This document shows, one piece after another, positions 1-8,687 of a stretch of DNA of 13,226 bases. This DNA comes from Alphaproteobacteria bacterium. GTDB lineage: Bacteria > Pseudomonadota > Alphaproteobacteria > Puniceispirillales > Puniceispirillaceae. The notes beneath the pieces were generated by a model. It was not told the origin of the DNA. It was given only the letters and a program-made list of their open reading frames with translations, and searched no databases. The stretch's first letter is position 1; each line of letters starts with the position of its first letter. Location of the stretch: NCBI GenBank assembly GCA_011522945.1, contig WTHY01000133.1:1-13226 (forward strand). Reading direction: 5' to 3'. Both the position numbers and the translations under genes were made by a program.

Positions 1-753
1 CACCATGTTTGGGCCATCTGACGGTGCAGTATCTGGGGTTTCATGGCTTTCAATAAACAAACCAGAGACCCCTACGGCTACAGCTGCGCGCGCTAGATAC
101 GGCACGAATTCTCGCTGCCCTCCAGAGGCGCCACCAAGTCCACCAGGCTGCTGCACCGAATGTGTTGCATCAAATATCACAGGGTGCCCTAGCGCCGCCA
201 TTTGCGGTAGAGCCCGCATATCGCTAACCAATGTGTTATAGCCAAATGAGGTGCCACGCTCTGTCAATAAAACGCGTTGATTACCTGCTCCTGTGATTTT
301 TGCAGCCACATGCTGCATATCCCAGGGAGCTAAGAACTGACCTTTTTTCACATTGATTGCTGCGTTTGTCGCCGCAGCTGCCAGCAATAAATCTGTCTGA
401 CGACATAAAAAGGCTGGAATTTGCAATACATCAACAACCTCTGCGACAGGCGCACATTGTTCTGGTAAGTGCACATCTGTAAGGACAGGGCAACCAAATG
501 CTGCCTTCACATCATCTAGAATCCGAATACCCTCATCAATACCAACACCGCGTGCTGCCCCGGCAGAGGTACGATTTGCTTTATCATATGAGGATTTATA
601 AATGAAACCCATGCCAGCTGATGTTGCGGCCACCTGCAAGGCTTCCGCATGCCTAAGCGCATGGTCACGCCCTTCAATCTGACACGGTCCAGAAATTAAA
701 ACCAATGGACTCTTGTCTGATATGGTTATAGGGCCGATTGTTACATCAGACAT
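1..753 (-). CDS. kdsA: 3-deoxy-8-phosphooctulonate (Kdo-8-P) synthase, 3' end cut off by the window
   Basis: Condenses phosphoenolpyruvate with arabinose 5-phosphate to Kdo-8-phosphate, the first committed step toward the Kdo sugar of LPS; cytoplasmic. The frame is open from ATG at 753 to base 1, giving 251 residues of a usual 270-285, so only the last few tens of residues are missing. Visible family motifs are SGPCQIEGRD (about 21-30), YKSSYDKANRTS, TDVHLPEQ, FLCRQTDLL, NVKKGQFLAPWDM, LTERGTSFGYN, DATHSVQQPGG and FIESHETPDTAPSDGPN. Cys24 in the GPC motif sits where metal-dependent Kdo-8-P synthases carry a metal ligand and metal-independent enzymes such as that of E. coli carry Asn, so a metal-dependent enzyme is inferred. 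The start has a GGGAG ribosome site 6 bases upstream. It lies 54 bp downstream of pyrG on the same strand, a common alphaproteobacterial order, probably cotranscribed. Confidence 0.97.
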   Translation of the reverse strand, partial: MSDVTIGPITISDKSPLVLISGPCQIEGRDHALRHAEALQVAATSAGMGFIYKSSYDKANRTSAGAARGVGIDEGIRILDDVKAAFGCPVLTDVHLPEQCAPVAEVVDVLQIPAFLCRQTDLLLAAAATNAAINVKKGQFLAPWDMQHVAAKITGAGNQRVLLTERGTSFGYNTLVSDMRALPQMAALGHPVIFDATHSVQQPGGLGGASGGQREFVPYLARAAVAVGVSGLFIESHETPDTAPSDGPNMV

Positions 754-807
754 GACTTTCTCCCAGATATTGCGCGCAATCCTCATATCTCAGAGGATAT
801 GTGTAGA

Positions 808-2439
808 CTAGACTAGTCTATCTCTTTTTTCGGCAGCCGCAATAAACCCAACAAATAAAGGATGTGGCTCAAATGGTTTTGACTTTAATTCTGGGTGGAA
901 CTGCACACCCACGAACCATGGATGGTCTGGCCGTTCTACGATTTCAGGCAGGCTACCATCTGGCGATAATCCAGACATAGTCATGCCAGCTTTTTCCAGC
1001 GCGTCCTTATAGGCAACATTTACCTCATACCGGTGGCGATGACGTTCAAAAATCACCTTGTCTCCATACATGTCTCTGACAATAGAGCCTGCATTCAAAT
1101 GACATTCATAGGCACCAAGGCGCATCGTACCGCCTAAATCATCTTCCTCTGAACGGGTTTGCAATTCATTACCACTTGTCCACTCTGTCATAAGACCGAC
1201 AAGCTGCTCCCCATCAGGGCCGAATTCACTGGAATTTGCTTCTGGCATGCCGCCTAAGGCACGTGCTGTTTCTAAAACAGCCATCTGCATACCAAAACAA
1301 ATACCGAGATATGGCACCTTATGCTCACGTGCATAGGCTATAGCCCGAATTTTTCCTTCTGAGCCACGTTTACCAAACCCGCCTGGCACAAGGATAGCAG
1401 ACACATCTGAAAGATGTTCAGCTACAGCCTCGTCAGATTGCTCTAAATCTTCAGAATCAATCCATTTCAGCTTAACACGCAATCGATTTGCAATACCACC
1501 ATGTGTCAAAGCTTCTGAAAGTGATTTATAAGAATCCTGCAAGGATACATATTTACCCACAACAGCAACTGTTACTTCACCATCAGGATTTGTATAGGCA
1601 TCTGAAATACCATTCCAACGGCTGAGATCTGGGGATTTACCATCTAAACCAAAATGTGAGCAGACCTGCGCATCTAGACCTTGTTCATGGTAGGCAACAG
1701 GCACATCATAGATATTGGCAACATCTTTTGCCAAAATCACAGCATCCTTAGACACATTACAGAAAAGCGCAATTTTGCCGCGCTGATCTTGAGGTAATTC
1801 CTGCTCAGTACGACACATGAGAATATCAGGCTGAATACCAACTGACTGCAATTCCTTGACTGAATGTTGTGTTGGCTTCGTTTTCAGCTCACCAGCCGCC
1901 TTGATATAGGGTATTAATGTTACATGGATAAAACAGGCCCGTTCACGACCAAGCTCGTTTCCAAGCTGACGAATTGCTTCAAGAAACGGCAGTGACTCAA
2001 TATCGCCTACTGTGCCCCCAATTTCACATAGGACAAAATCTTCGTCAGTCAGGTCGTTATAAACAAAGGCTTTAATCGCATCTGTGACATGCGGAATAAC
2101 CTGTATCGTGGCACCAAGATAATCACCACGGCGCTCTCTTGCCAGCACATCTGAATAAATGCGACCAGTTGTGACATTATCTGTCTTTTTATTATGAACA
2201 CCTGTAAAGCGCTCATAATGACCAAGATCAAGGTCTGTTTCGGCGCCATCGTCTGTAACGAACACCTCACCGTGCTGCGTAGGTGACATTGTGCCAGGGT
2301 CAACATTCAGATAGGGGTCAAGCTTCCGCAGCCTGACCTTAAAGCCACGCGCTTGCAATAAGGCACCCAAAGCAGCCGCGCCAAGGCCCTTACCTAATGA
2401 TGATACTACACCGCCAGTAATAAAGATAAAACGTGTCAT
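808..2439 (-). CDS. pyrG: CTP synthase
   Basis: Converts UTP, ATP and glutamine to CTP, the last step of pyrimidine nucleotide synthesis; cytoplasmic. The 543 residues match the usual full length. The N-terminal synthetase domain (about 1-270) starts with FIFITGGVVSSLGKGLGAA, the nucleotide-binding loop, followed by RKLDPYLNVDPGTMSP and CEIGGTVGDIES. The C-terminal class I glutamine amidotransferase domain (about 288-540) has the nucleophile Cys381 in LGICFGMQ and the catalytic His515 and Glu517 in GVQFHPELKSKP, so the enzyme looks intact. The ATG at 2439 is preceded by a purine-rich AGGACAGGCGG stretch. secG is 54 bp upstream and kdsA 54 bp downstream on the same strand; the CTP produced is used by the Kdo activation step that follows kdsA in LPS synthesis. 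Confidence 0.99.
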   Translation of the reverse strand: MTRFIFITGGVVSSLGKGLGAAALGALLQARGFKVRLRKLDPYLNVDPGTMSPTQHGEVFVTDDGAETDLDLGHYERFTGVHNKKTDNVTTGRIYSDVLARERRGDYLGATIQVIPHVTDAIKAFVYNDLTDEDFVLCEIGGTVGDIESLPFLEAIRQLGNELGRERACFIHVTLIPYIKAAGELKTKPTQHSVKELQSVGIQPDILMCRTEQELPQDQRGKIALFCNVSKDAVILAKDVANIYDVPVAYHEQGLDAQVCSHFGLDGKSPDLSRWNGISDAYTNPDGEVTVAVVGKYVSLQDSYKSLSEALTHGGIANRLRVKLKWIDSEDLEQSDEAVAEHLSDVSAILVPGGFGKRGSEGKIRAIAYAREHKVPYLGICFGMQMAVLETARALGGMPEANSSEFGPDGEQLVGLMTEWTSGNELQTRSEEDDLGGTMRLGAYECHLNAGSIVRDMYGDKVIFERHRHRYEVNVAYKDALEKAGMTMSGLSPDGSLPEIVERPDHPWFVGVQFHPELKSKPFEPHPLFVGFIAAAEKRDRLV

Positions 2440-2493
2440 AGCCGCCTGTCCTGTCTTGTGATGGCGGTGTCTCGTTTCACATTAGATGACATA

Positions 2494-2802
2494 TTACTGC
2501 CCTGTTGGTACGGTCGGCAGTGCTGGTAGCTCAGGTGTGCTTTCGATCACTTCATCAACAATTGAGACAGTCTCATTGCCAGCGCCTGCAAGAATTGCAA
2601 GGCCTATTGAGGTGAGAAAGAAACAAGCTGCAAGAATGGCTGTGACACGTGTCATCAGATTCGCAGTACCTCTGGCAGTCATAAAGCCACCGCCAGCTGA
2701 ACCGCCGATACCAAGACCGCCGCCCTCGCTGCGCTGCAATAGCACGCAGCCCACAAGCGAAATTGCAATTAAAATGTGAATGGTCAGCAGAACCGTCGTC
2801 AT
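2494..2802 (-). CDS. secG: Preprotein translocase subunit SecG
   Basis: Small accessory subunit of the SecYEG channel in the inner membrane. Two hydrophobic segments (about residues 3-22 and 52-74) flank the conserved cytoplasmic loop VLLQRSEGGGLG, followed by a Gly-rich GGSAGGGF stretch, which is the family signature. The tail (about 78-102) is acidic and Pro-rich, as is common in alphaproteobacterial SecG. The frame is open up to a TTG at 2826, but the ATG at 2802 is preferred: it gives a 102-residue protein that begins directly at the first membrane helix and has GGGG about 10 bases upstream. It sits 54 bp upstream of pyrG and 155 bp downstream of tpiA, all on the minus strand. No convincing terminator is visible between tpiA and secG. 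Confidence 0.95.
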   Translation of the reverse strand: MTTVLLTIHILIAISLVGCVLLQRSEGGGLGIGGSAGGGFMTARGTANLMTRVTAILAACFFLTSIGLAILAGAGNETVSIVDEVIESTPELPALPTVPTGQ

Positions 2803-2957
2803 AGTGATGATATCCCCGTCAAACAACCCGCATGTTCTAGCCCAACCTACCGCTAAAGGTAAAGCGAAAAATCACAGCATTATGCCCATAAAACACCTAC
2901 AATTGCGCTTTTTTCAAAAGATACATTGTATTAGCGGTATTTTACCTACCAATATTG

Positions 2958-3701
2958 TTAGCGACTAACCTTTTGCGCATAATCACATATCGTAGCAAAA
3001 CCATCTGCATCTAGAGACGCGCCACCAATAAGCGCACCATCAACAGAACGAATGGAGAGGATAGCCTCGGCATTATCTGGCTTTACTGAGCCGCCATAAA
3101 GAATTTGCGGCATATCTGATGCACCCATAATCCGGCTTGTTTCTGATTTAATGAAATTATGCATAGCTTCGATATCAGGCACAGAGGCAACCTGCCCTGT
3201 ACCAATAGCCCAGACTGGCTCATAGGCTATGACTGGCACATCGCCAGAATTTAACAAATCCTGTATATCGGCAAGTTGTCCAGACACAACTTCGCTTTCA
3301 CGACCAGCTTGCCGGTCCTCTAGAGTTTCCCCCACACAATATATAATGCGCAATCCAGCATCTATTGCACATTTGGCTTGCTCTAAGAGAACACTGCCTG
3401 ATTCCCCATCAGATTGCCGGCGCTCAGAATGCCCAATGATCACATAATCTGCACCACAATCTGCAAGCATAGCAGCACTTACATGGCCGGTATGCGCACC
3501 AAATAATTTTCCATGACAGGTTTGGCCACCAATATGAAATTCAGAATGTGCAATATCTCGCATTGCCAGCAAATATGGTGCTGGTGGGCAAATCACAATA
3601 GAAATGTCAGACCATCTATCAGCATGCATATTCAACCCCTGAATAAGGATTGCCCCCTCTGCCTGACCCAAATTCATTTTCCAATTTGCCGCAATAATCA
3701 C
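2958..3701 (-). CDS. tpiA: Triosephosphate isomerase, GTG start
   Basis: Interconverts dihydroxyacetone phosphate and glyceraldehyde 3-phosphate in glycolysis and gluconeogenesis; cytoplasmic TIM barrel. With the start at GTG 3701 the protein is 247 residues, close to the family norm of about 250. Catalytic residues are all present: Asn6 and Lys8 in ANWKMN, His91 in IIGHSERR and Glu161 in AYEPVWAIGTG; phosphate-binding motifs LYGGSVKPDN and DGALIGGASL follow. The frame extends upstream to another GTG at 3734, but a strong GAGGAGGG ribosome site lies 7 bases before GTG 3701, and TpiA proteins normally begin only a few residues before the NWKMN motif, so the longer start is unlikely. It is the first gene of the leftward group and is divergent from the ppiD-like gene. 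Confidence 0.97.
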   Translation of the reverse strand: MIIAANWKMNLGQAEGAILIQGLNMHADRWSDISIVICPPAPYLLAMRDIAHSEFHIGGQTCHGKLFGAHTGHVSAAMLADCGADYVIIGHSERRQSDGESGSVLLEQAKCAIDAGLRIIYCVGETLEDRQAGRESEVVSGQLADIQDLLNSGDVPVIAYEPVWAIGTGQVASVPDIEAMHNFIKSETSRIMGASDMPQILYGGSVKPDNAEAILSIRSVDGALIGGASLDADGFATICDYAQKVSR

Positions 3702-3708
3702 CTTAAAT

Positions 3709-3716
3709 CCCTCCTC
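3709..3716 (-). promoter_or_regulatory. Strong ribosome binding site deciding the tpiA start
   Basis: On the minus strand this reads GAGGAGGG, a near-perfect anti-16S complement, 7 bases before GTG 3701. It would lie inside the coding region if the upstream GTG at 3734 were used, so it argues for the shorter TpiA. Confidence 0.8.
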
Positions 3717-3784
3717 AATGGGAAAAACCTGCACAAAAACATCGCAAACACTGTCTAAATGATTGCGAATATCATATGAACCTC

Positions 3785-3814
3785 TTTATAGTGGCTGAGC
3801 GTTTGACCTGCCAA
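3785..3814 (-). promoter_or_regulatory. Candidate sigma70-type promoter for tpiA
   Basis: On the minus strand a -35-like TTGGCA (3809-3814) is followed after 18 bases by a -10-like TATAAA (3785-3790), about 85 bases before the tpiA start. This is the best promoter-like pair in the 178 bp divergent region. The -35 box overlaps one arm of a 6-bp inverted repeat (AGCCTT-TTG-AAGGCT, 3814-3828), which might be an operator or chance. I saw no equally good promoter for the rightward ppiD-like gene. Confidence 0.35.
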
Positions 3815-3879
3815 GCCTTTTGAAGGCTCTGGCGCGGTAGTCCGAATAAAATATTTTGATGCAAAAGGTACATTAACTA

Positions 3880-5748
3880 ATGTTACAGGCGATGCGGAGT
3901 GGCACAAAGTCACCATTTATGAAAGCGTTCTTGTTATTTCTAGCTGGCGGCTTTGCCATCTGGGGTATTGGTGATGTCAGCAACGGGTTGTTTGGCAGTG
4001 GTGACAGGGCTGTCAAAGCAAACACACAAACCGTTACAATCTACGAGGCTGCAAACGAATTTGAACTTATTCGCAGATCCTCATTACCAAATATGAATAT
4101 CGGTCAAGCGCTTCAAATCGGCCTTTTAGATGAAGTTATAGGACAATTATCCCGTAAGGCTGTATTTGCTGCAGAAGCTGATAGGCTACAGCTTGATGTC
4201 ACGAGGGATATGCTTCGGCAAGCTGTCTCAAATGAAGCCGCTTTTCAAAATGAATTTGGAGAATTCGCGGAAGGCCGCTTCCTCCAAATCCTTGCGCAGA
4301 ATGGCTTTACTGAAGAGACCTATCTACAGCGCTTGCGCGACTCTCTTATAACCCAGCAGCTTGTCCAGACCGTTGCTGAGGGTGGAACTTATGCACCCGG
4401 CCTGTCGAAGGCGCTTGCCCAATATCAATTAGAAGAGAGAACAGCACAAATTCTTCGGTTTGATGTGCTGCCAGACCTTGTAGCTGATCCAGATACAGCA
4501 AGCCTTTCAGCCTGGTATGATGAAAATAAATCTGCCTATGACGCACCTGCTTTGCGTGATGTTCAGGTGTTAAATATGTCTCTAGCGAGAGCAGCAGAGG
4601 CTGTTACGCTGAATGAAGATGATATTAAACTTGCCTATGACACACGTTCTGAGGAATTCATAACTCAAGAAACACGTGCTGTGCGTCAGATGGTCTTTGC
4701 CACAGAAGAAGAGGCACAGGCAGCTGCGGCTAAAATTGAAGATGTATCTCAATTTAATGATGTAGCTGCAGAGGCTCTAGGATGGACAGAGAGTGATGTC
4801 AGCCTCGGTGATGTCAGAAAAACTGATTTAGATATTGCTTTTGGGGAGGCTGTTTTTGCAGCGAATTCTGGTGAAATAGTTGGTCCAGTCCAAACAGCTT
4901 TTGGATATAACCTTGGTATTGTTGATGCTATCTCAGAGGGCGGCCAGCAAACATTAGATGATGTGCGTACCATCATTGAGGATGCGTTGCGTACTGAAGC
5001 TGCCATCGGACAGCTGTTCGACAATGTAAATGCAGTGGAGGATGCACTTGGCGCGGGGGCAACCTTAGCTGAAGCAGCTGCCTCTATAGGCGCATCGCTA
5101 GATACGATTTCAGGCATATCACGATCAGGGCGTACTATAGATGGCCTTGCTTATGAAGGACCAGCTGCTGAGCTGACGACAGACAGTGCATTCCTTGCTG
5201 AGGCATGGGCTATAGAGATTGATGAAACTAGCGTTGTGGTTGAAGCTAGCTTAGATAATTATTTTGTGGTGCGCGCTATCTCAGAAGCAGAGCCAAGAGA
5301 GCGCAGATTAGCGGAAGTAGAAACACGCGCCTTAACAGACTGGAAGCGTGAACAGGCTATTATTGCAGCAAGATTGGCAGCAGAGGCAGCATTGGCTGAA
5401 GGTGATGTTGCTTTTAGTGAGACTGAAGAGAGTGGCAAGTTCCAGCGCAGTGGCGCTGGTCTTGACGAAGCTTCAGCACGTTTAATCGCAAATGCAGCCT
5501 TTTCGCAGGAGATTGGCGAGGCACAGCTTGTAGAAACAGGTGAAGCTGCCTTAATCGTAAAGACGGCAAACCTATTTGCCGCAGATGCATCGGCTGTGGC
5601 GGATTTTACTGAAAATCTGGCGACAAGCTTTAATCAGCTTGTTCAAGAAGATATTGGCACGGCATTGGCTATCCAACTATCAGATGAACATGATTTAGAG
5701 ACCTACCCTGAGGCTGTTCGCCAGCTCTTGGTGGCGCAGGGCAATTAA
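3880..5748 (+). CDS. PpiD/SurA-like membrane-anchored peptidyl-prolyl isomerase chaperone
   Basis: Likely a periplasmic folding factor anchored in the inner membrane that assists proteins leaving the Sec channel. A short cytoplasmic N-terminus is followed by one membrane helix (about residues 13-31, AFLLFLAGGFAIWGIGDV), the arrangement of PpiD. Residues about 36-190 fit the SurA-type chaperone domain, with FLQILAQNGFTEETYLQRLR as a typical stretch. A parvulin-like rotamase domain lies at about 264-352 (RAVRQMVF to GPVQTAFGYNLGIVDA), and a long acidic Ala/Glu-rich C-terminal region follows. At 622 residues it has normal length. The rotamase part is divergent, so chaperone function is surer than isomerase activity. 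The ATG at 3880 has AAAGG about 11 bases upstream. It is divergent from tpiA and 29 bp upstream of trpE, a neighbourhood frequent in Alphaproteobacteria. Confidence 0.88.
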   Translation: MLQAMRSGTKSPFMKAFLLFLAGGFAIWGIGDVSNGLFGSGDRAVKANTQTVTIYEAANEFELIRRSSLPNMNIGQALQIGLLDEVIGQLSRKAVFAAEADRLQLDVTRDMLRQAVSNEAAFQNEFGEFAEGRFLQILAQNGFTEETYLQRLRDSLITQQLVQTVAEGGTYAPGLSKALAQYQLEERTAQILRFDVLPDLVADPDTASLSAWYDENKSAYDAPALRDVQVLNMSLARAAEAVTLNEDDIKLAYDTRSEEFITQETRAVRQMVFATEEEAQAAAAKIEDVSQFNDVAAEALGWTESDVSLGDVRKTDLDIAFGEAVFAANSGEIVGPVQTAFGYNLGIVDAISEGGQQTLDDVRTIIEDALRTEAAIGQLFDNVNAVEDALGAGATLAEAAASIGASLDTISGISRSGRTIDGLAYEGPAAELTTDSAFLAEAWAIEIDETSVVVEASLDNYFVVRAISEAEPRERRLAEVETRALTDWKREQAIIAARLAAEAALAEGDVAFSETEESGKFQRSGAGLDEASARLIANAAFSQEIGEAQLVETGEAALIVKTANLFAADASAVADFTENLATSFNQLVQEDIGTALAIQLSDEHDLETYPEAVRQLLVAQGN

Positions 5749-5777
5749 GTTCAAAAAGAAACCGGACATAAATACGC

Positions 5778-7298
5778 ATGTCTCAGATATTTAGCCATCA
5801 GGATTATCAACGCTGTTTAGACCTATATGAGGCTGGGCAGACACAAATCATATATTCTGAAATGCTGGCAGACACGCAAACAGCTGTCGCGGCCATGATG
5901 AAGCTATCCACAGACACAGACCATGCTTGTCTTTTGGAATCTGTCGAGGGTGGCGAGGTGCGTGGCCGGTTTTCAGTGATTGCTATTGCGCCTGATCTGA
6001 TATGGCGTTGCAAGGATGGTCAGGTCGAGATAAACCGCTCTCCAGCTGAGACGCCAGACACCTTTGAGCCTGTGGAAGTTAGCAATCCGATTGCGTCTAT
6101 CCGCGAGATACAAAAAGAAAGTGAGATGCCATCAACAGCGCCATTGCCATCAATGGCTGCAGGGCTGTTCGGGTATTTTGGTTATGATATGGTGCGCCAT
6201 ATGGAGCGCCTGCCAGATGCCAATCCGCGCATTATTAACACTTATGATTCTGTGCTGATGCGCCCCTCTGTGGTCGCTATTTTTGACAGGCTGAAAGACA
6301 CAATCACCATCGCAACACAAATTCGGCCAGGTGAGTACAGCACTGGTGATATTGCGTGGGCAAACGCACAAAAGCGGTTGCGCGATACTGAACGCAAATT
6401 AGATGACGCTTTGCCAAAGCCCGTTGTTGCAAGCGCGCTACCTGACCTTGAAGCGCCGACAGCAAATGTATCTGAGGCACGATTTAAAGAGATGGTGCGG
6501 ACCGCGAAAAATTACATTACTTCAGGTGATATTTTCCAAGTTGTCCTGTCCCAGCGCTTCTCAATGCCGTTTACACTGCCAGCGATGGAACTTTACCGGT
6601 CACTTCGCCGTTTAAACCCCTCGCCTTTCCTGTTTTATTTTACCTTTGGGGACCTGTCCGTTGTCGGATCTAGCCCGGAAATACTGGTCCGTTTGCGCGA
6701 TAATGAAGTGACTATCCGGCCTATTGCTGGAACACGAAAGCGTGGCAAAGATTCTGAAGAGGATGCAGCTAACGCTGCTGACTTGCTCTCTGATATAAAG
6801 GAACGTGCAGAACATCTTATGTTGCTGGATTTAGGGCGCAATGATGTTGGCCGTGTGTCACAGGTGGGAAGTGTAAAAGTCATTTCAGACTTTGAAATAG
6901 AACTCTATAGCCATGTCATGCATATTGCATCTGAGGTTAGAGGGCAGATACGGCCTGAATATGACGCCCTTGATGCGATGGCGGCAGGGTTTCCAGCTGG
7001 TACTGTCTCTGGTTCACCCAAAATACGTGCCATGGAAATTATTGACGAGCTGGAGCCTGATAAGCGCGGCATTTATGCAGGTGCCATAGGCTATATTAGC
7101 GTAACTGGTGAGATGGATACCTGCATTGCTTTACGTACAGCAATTATTAAAGATGATATGCTCCATATCCAAGCTGGCGCGGGTATCGTCTATGATAGCG
7201 TCGAGCAGTCTGAATTTGAAGAATGTCAAAATAAAGCACGCGCTGTTATACGTGCCGCAGAAGAAGCGATTTTACAAACGAGGTCGCATAATCATTAA
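5778..7298 (+). CDS. trpE: Anthranilate synthase component I
   Basis: Makes anthranilate from chorismate, the first step of tryptophan synthesis, normally with TrpG supplying ammonia from glutamine. The 506 residues are typical of stand-alone TrpE. Residues 52-55 are LLES, the tryptophan feedback-binding motif that distinguishes TrpE from most PabB proteins. The chorismate-binding domain holds SGDIFQVVLSQRF (249-261), SSPEILVRL (298-306), RPIAGTRKRG (314-323), ERAEHLMLLDLGRNDVGRV (342-360) and PAGTVSGSPK (406-415), all intact. The start is ATG 5778, 29 bp after the ppiD-like gene, with only a weak ribosome site. No trpG, trpD or trpC follows, so the partner subunit must be encoded elsewhere. 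I saw no trp leader peptide or attenuator in the 29-bp gap. Confidence 0.97.
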   Translation: MSQIFSHQDYQRCLDLYEAGQTQIIYSEMLADTQTAVAAMMKLSTDTDHACLLESVEGGEVRGRFSVIAIAPDLIWRCKDGQVEINRSPAETPDTFEPVEVSNPIASIREIQKESEMPSTAPLPSMAAGLFGYFGYDMVRHMERLPDANPRIINTYDSVLMRPSVVAIFDRLKDTITIATQIRPGEYSTGDIAWANAQKRLRDTERKLDDALPKPVVASALPDLEAPTANVSEARFKEMVRTAKNYITSGDIFQVVLSQRFSMPFTLPAMELYRSLRRLNPSPFLFYFTFGDLSVVGSSPEILVRLRDNEVTIRPIAGTRKRGKDSEEDAANAADLLSDIKERAEHLMLLDLGRNDVGRVSQVGSVKVISDFEIELYSHVMHIASEVRGQIRPEYDALDAMAAGFPAGTVSGSPKIRAMEIIDELEPDKRGIYAGAIGYISVTGEMDTCIALRTAIIKDDMLHIQAGAGIVYDSVEQSEFEECQNKARAVIRAAEEAILQTRSHNH

Positions 7299-7321
7299 AG
7301 CTTGAAGGCAGGCGAACACCA

Positions 7322-8629
7322 GTGACCAGAGCCACTATGAAAATCCATCATAGACAGCGAAGCCGGCTTGCCCTCACAAGTTGCTTGATGCTTTTTTGTA
7401 TCTTTCAGTACAGCACTACCCGTGCCCAATTAAATATTACAGATTGGCAAAATTACGGTCAGTTAGCTGAACAAGGCGCGGTTTGTGCTGGCTTTGCAGC
7501 TATCATGGAAACACAAGACGTTATTTCCGGTGATATAGGTCAATTATGGAGCGAGCGACGAAAATATAGTGGTGCGCTCATTCGAAATGCTGGGCAGCTG
7601 GAAACAGGCACCTCACCGACCGGGGAGGAAATTGACGCCACAATTTCTATCTACCGTGAATGGATTTTTGCTAATCTTGTACAAACAGAAGAGGAGATAA
7701 ATCTCAATCCAGAGTCAGACAGCTTTCAAACTGGCCAGAATCAAATACGCCAACTTTTGCGCGCAAATTGTAGGTCTGTCTATGAACAGGCTGACATAGC
7801 TATTTTTGATAGATTTCCAGAGCTCTCCTACTTATCAACCTCTGCGCCAAACATTAAGCAAAGGCCGTCTGAGCAGGTTGACAAACAAATCCAAGATTTA
7901 CTGTCTATGAATCTAGAGCTTAATAGAAAATTACGCTTGGCCGAGACAACTATCGCCGAGTTTAAAAGCCGCCTGGGCGTCCCTGTCACGATAGAAACAC
8001 CAACATCGAGGATAGATGCCACTAATCAGATTATTGAATCATCAAGCCTGATACAAAACAAGCCTAACCCAGAGACTGTCACAGCAGAGAAAAACTCTCC
8101 AAACACTATCGACACCCAATCTGATCAGAACGTCAAAAATACACCAAAACTTTCTACCAAGACTGCAAGTCGCTTAGGCACACAGGATAAACCGGATTTG
8201 GTCCCTCAAAACCAGCAGGCGGTAATTCAACAGCCTCTTACCAATCCAAAATCTGTATCAGAAACAACATCAACAAATGGCAGTGTATCTGCAGAGATTG
8301 CAAAATCACCTGTTACTGAAGTTTTGGAAGAACGTAAAATTTCCAAAGACAAAGAACCTCAATCAGAAAGCGACAGAGATAGCCAATTTGTGATTCAATT
8401 AGCCTCATTTCAAGATCGTAGACGTGCAGAATCTATGATCATGCGTCTATATGAAAAACATGCGAGCCTGTTTCCAGATACGGGGCTGCGCATTCAATCA
8501 CATACACTACCATCTGGCAGTAAATTTTTTCGTGTACTCAGCACGCCTGTCAATAGAGATAAAGCGGCAAGCCTTTGCGAAATCTTGTGGAAAGACCGTA
8601 TTGGCTGTTTAATTAAAACAGCGAACTAA
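7322..8629 (+). CDS. Exported SPOR-domain protein, otherwise uncharacterised
   Basis: The C-terminal 82 residues (354-435, starting SQFVIQLASF) match the SPOR domain pattern, including FRVLSTPVNRDKAASLC; SPOR domains bind denuded peptidoglycan strands at division sites or other wall-remodelling zones. The N-terminus has a signal peptide (basic RQRSR, hydrophobic core, probable cleavage after TTRA, residue 35). A region of unknown fold (36-175) contains Cys55 and Cys150, which could pair in the periplasm. A short predicted coiled coil (about 184-218) and a polar Thr/Ser/Asn/Gln/Pro-rich linker (about 220-350) follow. GTG 7322 is chosen because AGGC lies 8 bases upstream; ATG 7337 is in frame but lacks a ribosome site. 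It lies 23 bp after trpE. The domain layout (exported head, coiled coil, flexible linker, SPOR) suggests a periplasmic cell-wall or division factor; the head domain I do not recognise. Confidence 0.88.
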   Translation: MTRATMKIHHRQRSRLALTSCLMLFCIFQYSTTRAQLNITDWQNYGQLAEQGAVCAGFAAIMETQDVISGDIGQLWSERRKYSGALIRNAGQLETGTSPTGEEIDATISIYREWIFANLVQTEEEINLNPESDSFQTGQNQIRQLLRANCRSVYEQADIAIFDRFPELSYLSTSAPNIKQRPSEQVDKQIQDLLSMNLELNRKLRLAETTIAEFKSRLGVPVTIETPTSRIDATNQIIESSSLIQNKPNPETVTAEKNSPNTIDTQSDQNVKNTPKLSTKTASRLGTQDKPDLVPQNQQAVIQQPLTNPKSVSETTSTNGSVSAEIAKSPVTEVLEERKISKDKEPQSESDRDSQFVIQLASFQDRRRAESMIMRLYEKHASLFPDTGLRIQSHTLPSGSKFFRVLSTPVNRDKAASLCEILWKDRIGCLIKTAN

Positions 8630-8687
8630 CATATCAATTTAATGTGGTTGAGGTTTAGACTACCGCAAACGAAACGGAGTGAATTTG

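Noticed and set aside
2486..2779. 97-codon plus-strand ORF opposite secG
   Set aside because: It is the antisense shadow of secG, whose membrane helices and GGGLG motif are clear.
4749..5117. 122-codon minus-strand ORF within the ppiD-like gene
   Set aside because: It is antisense to a well-supported gene, and its Ala/Ser/Pro-rich product mirrors the Ala/Glu/Asp codons of the real frame.
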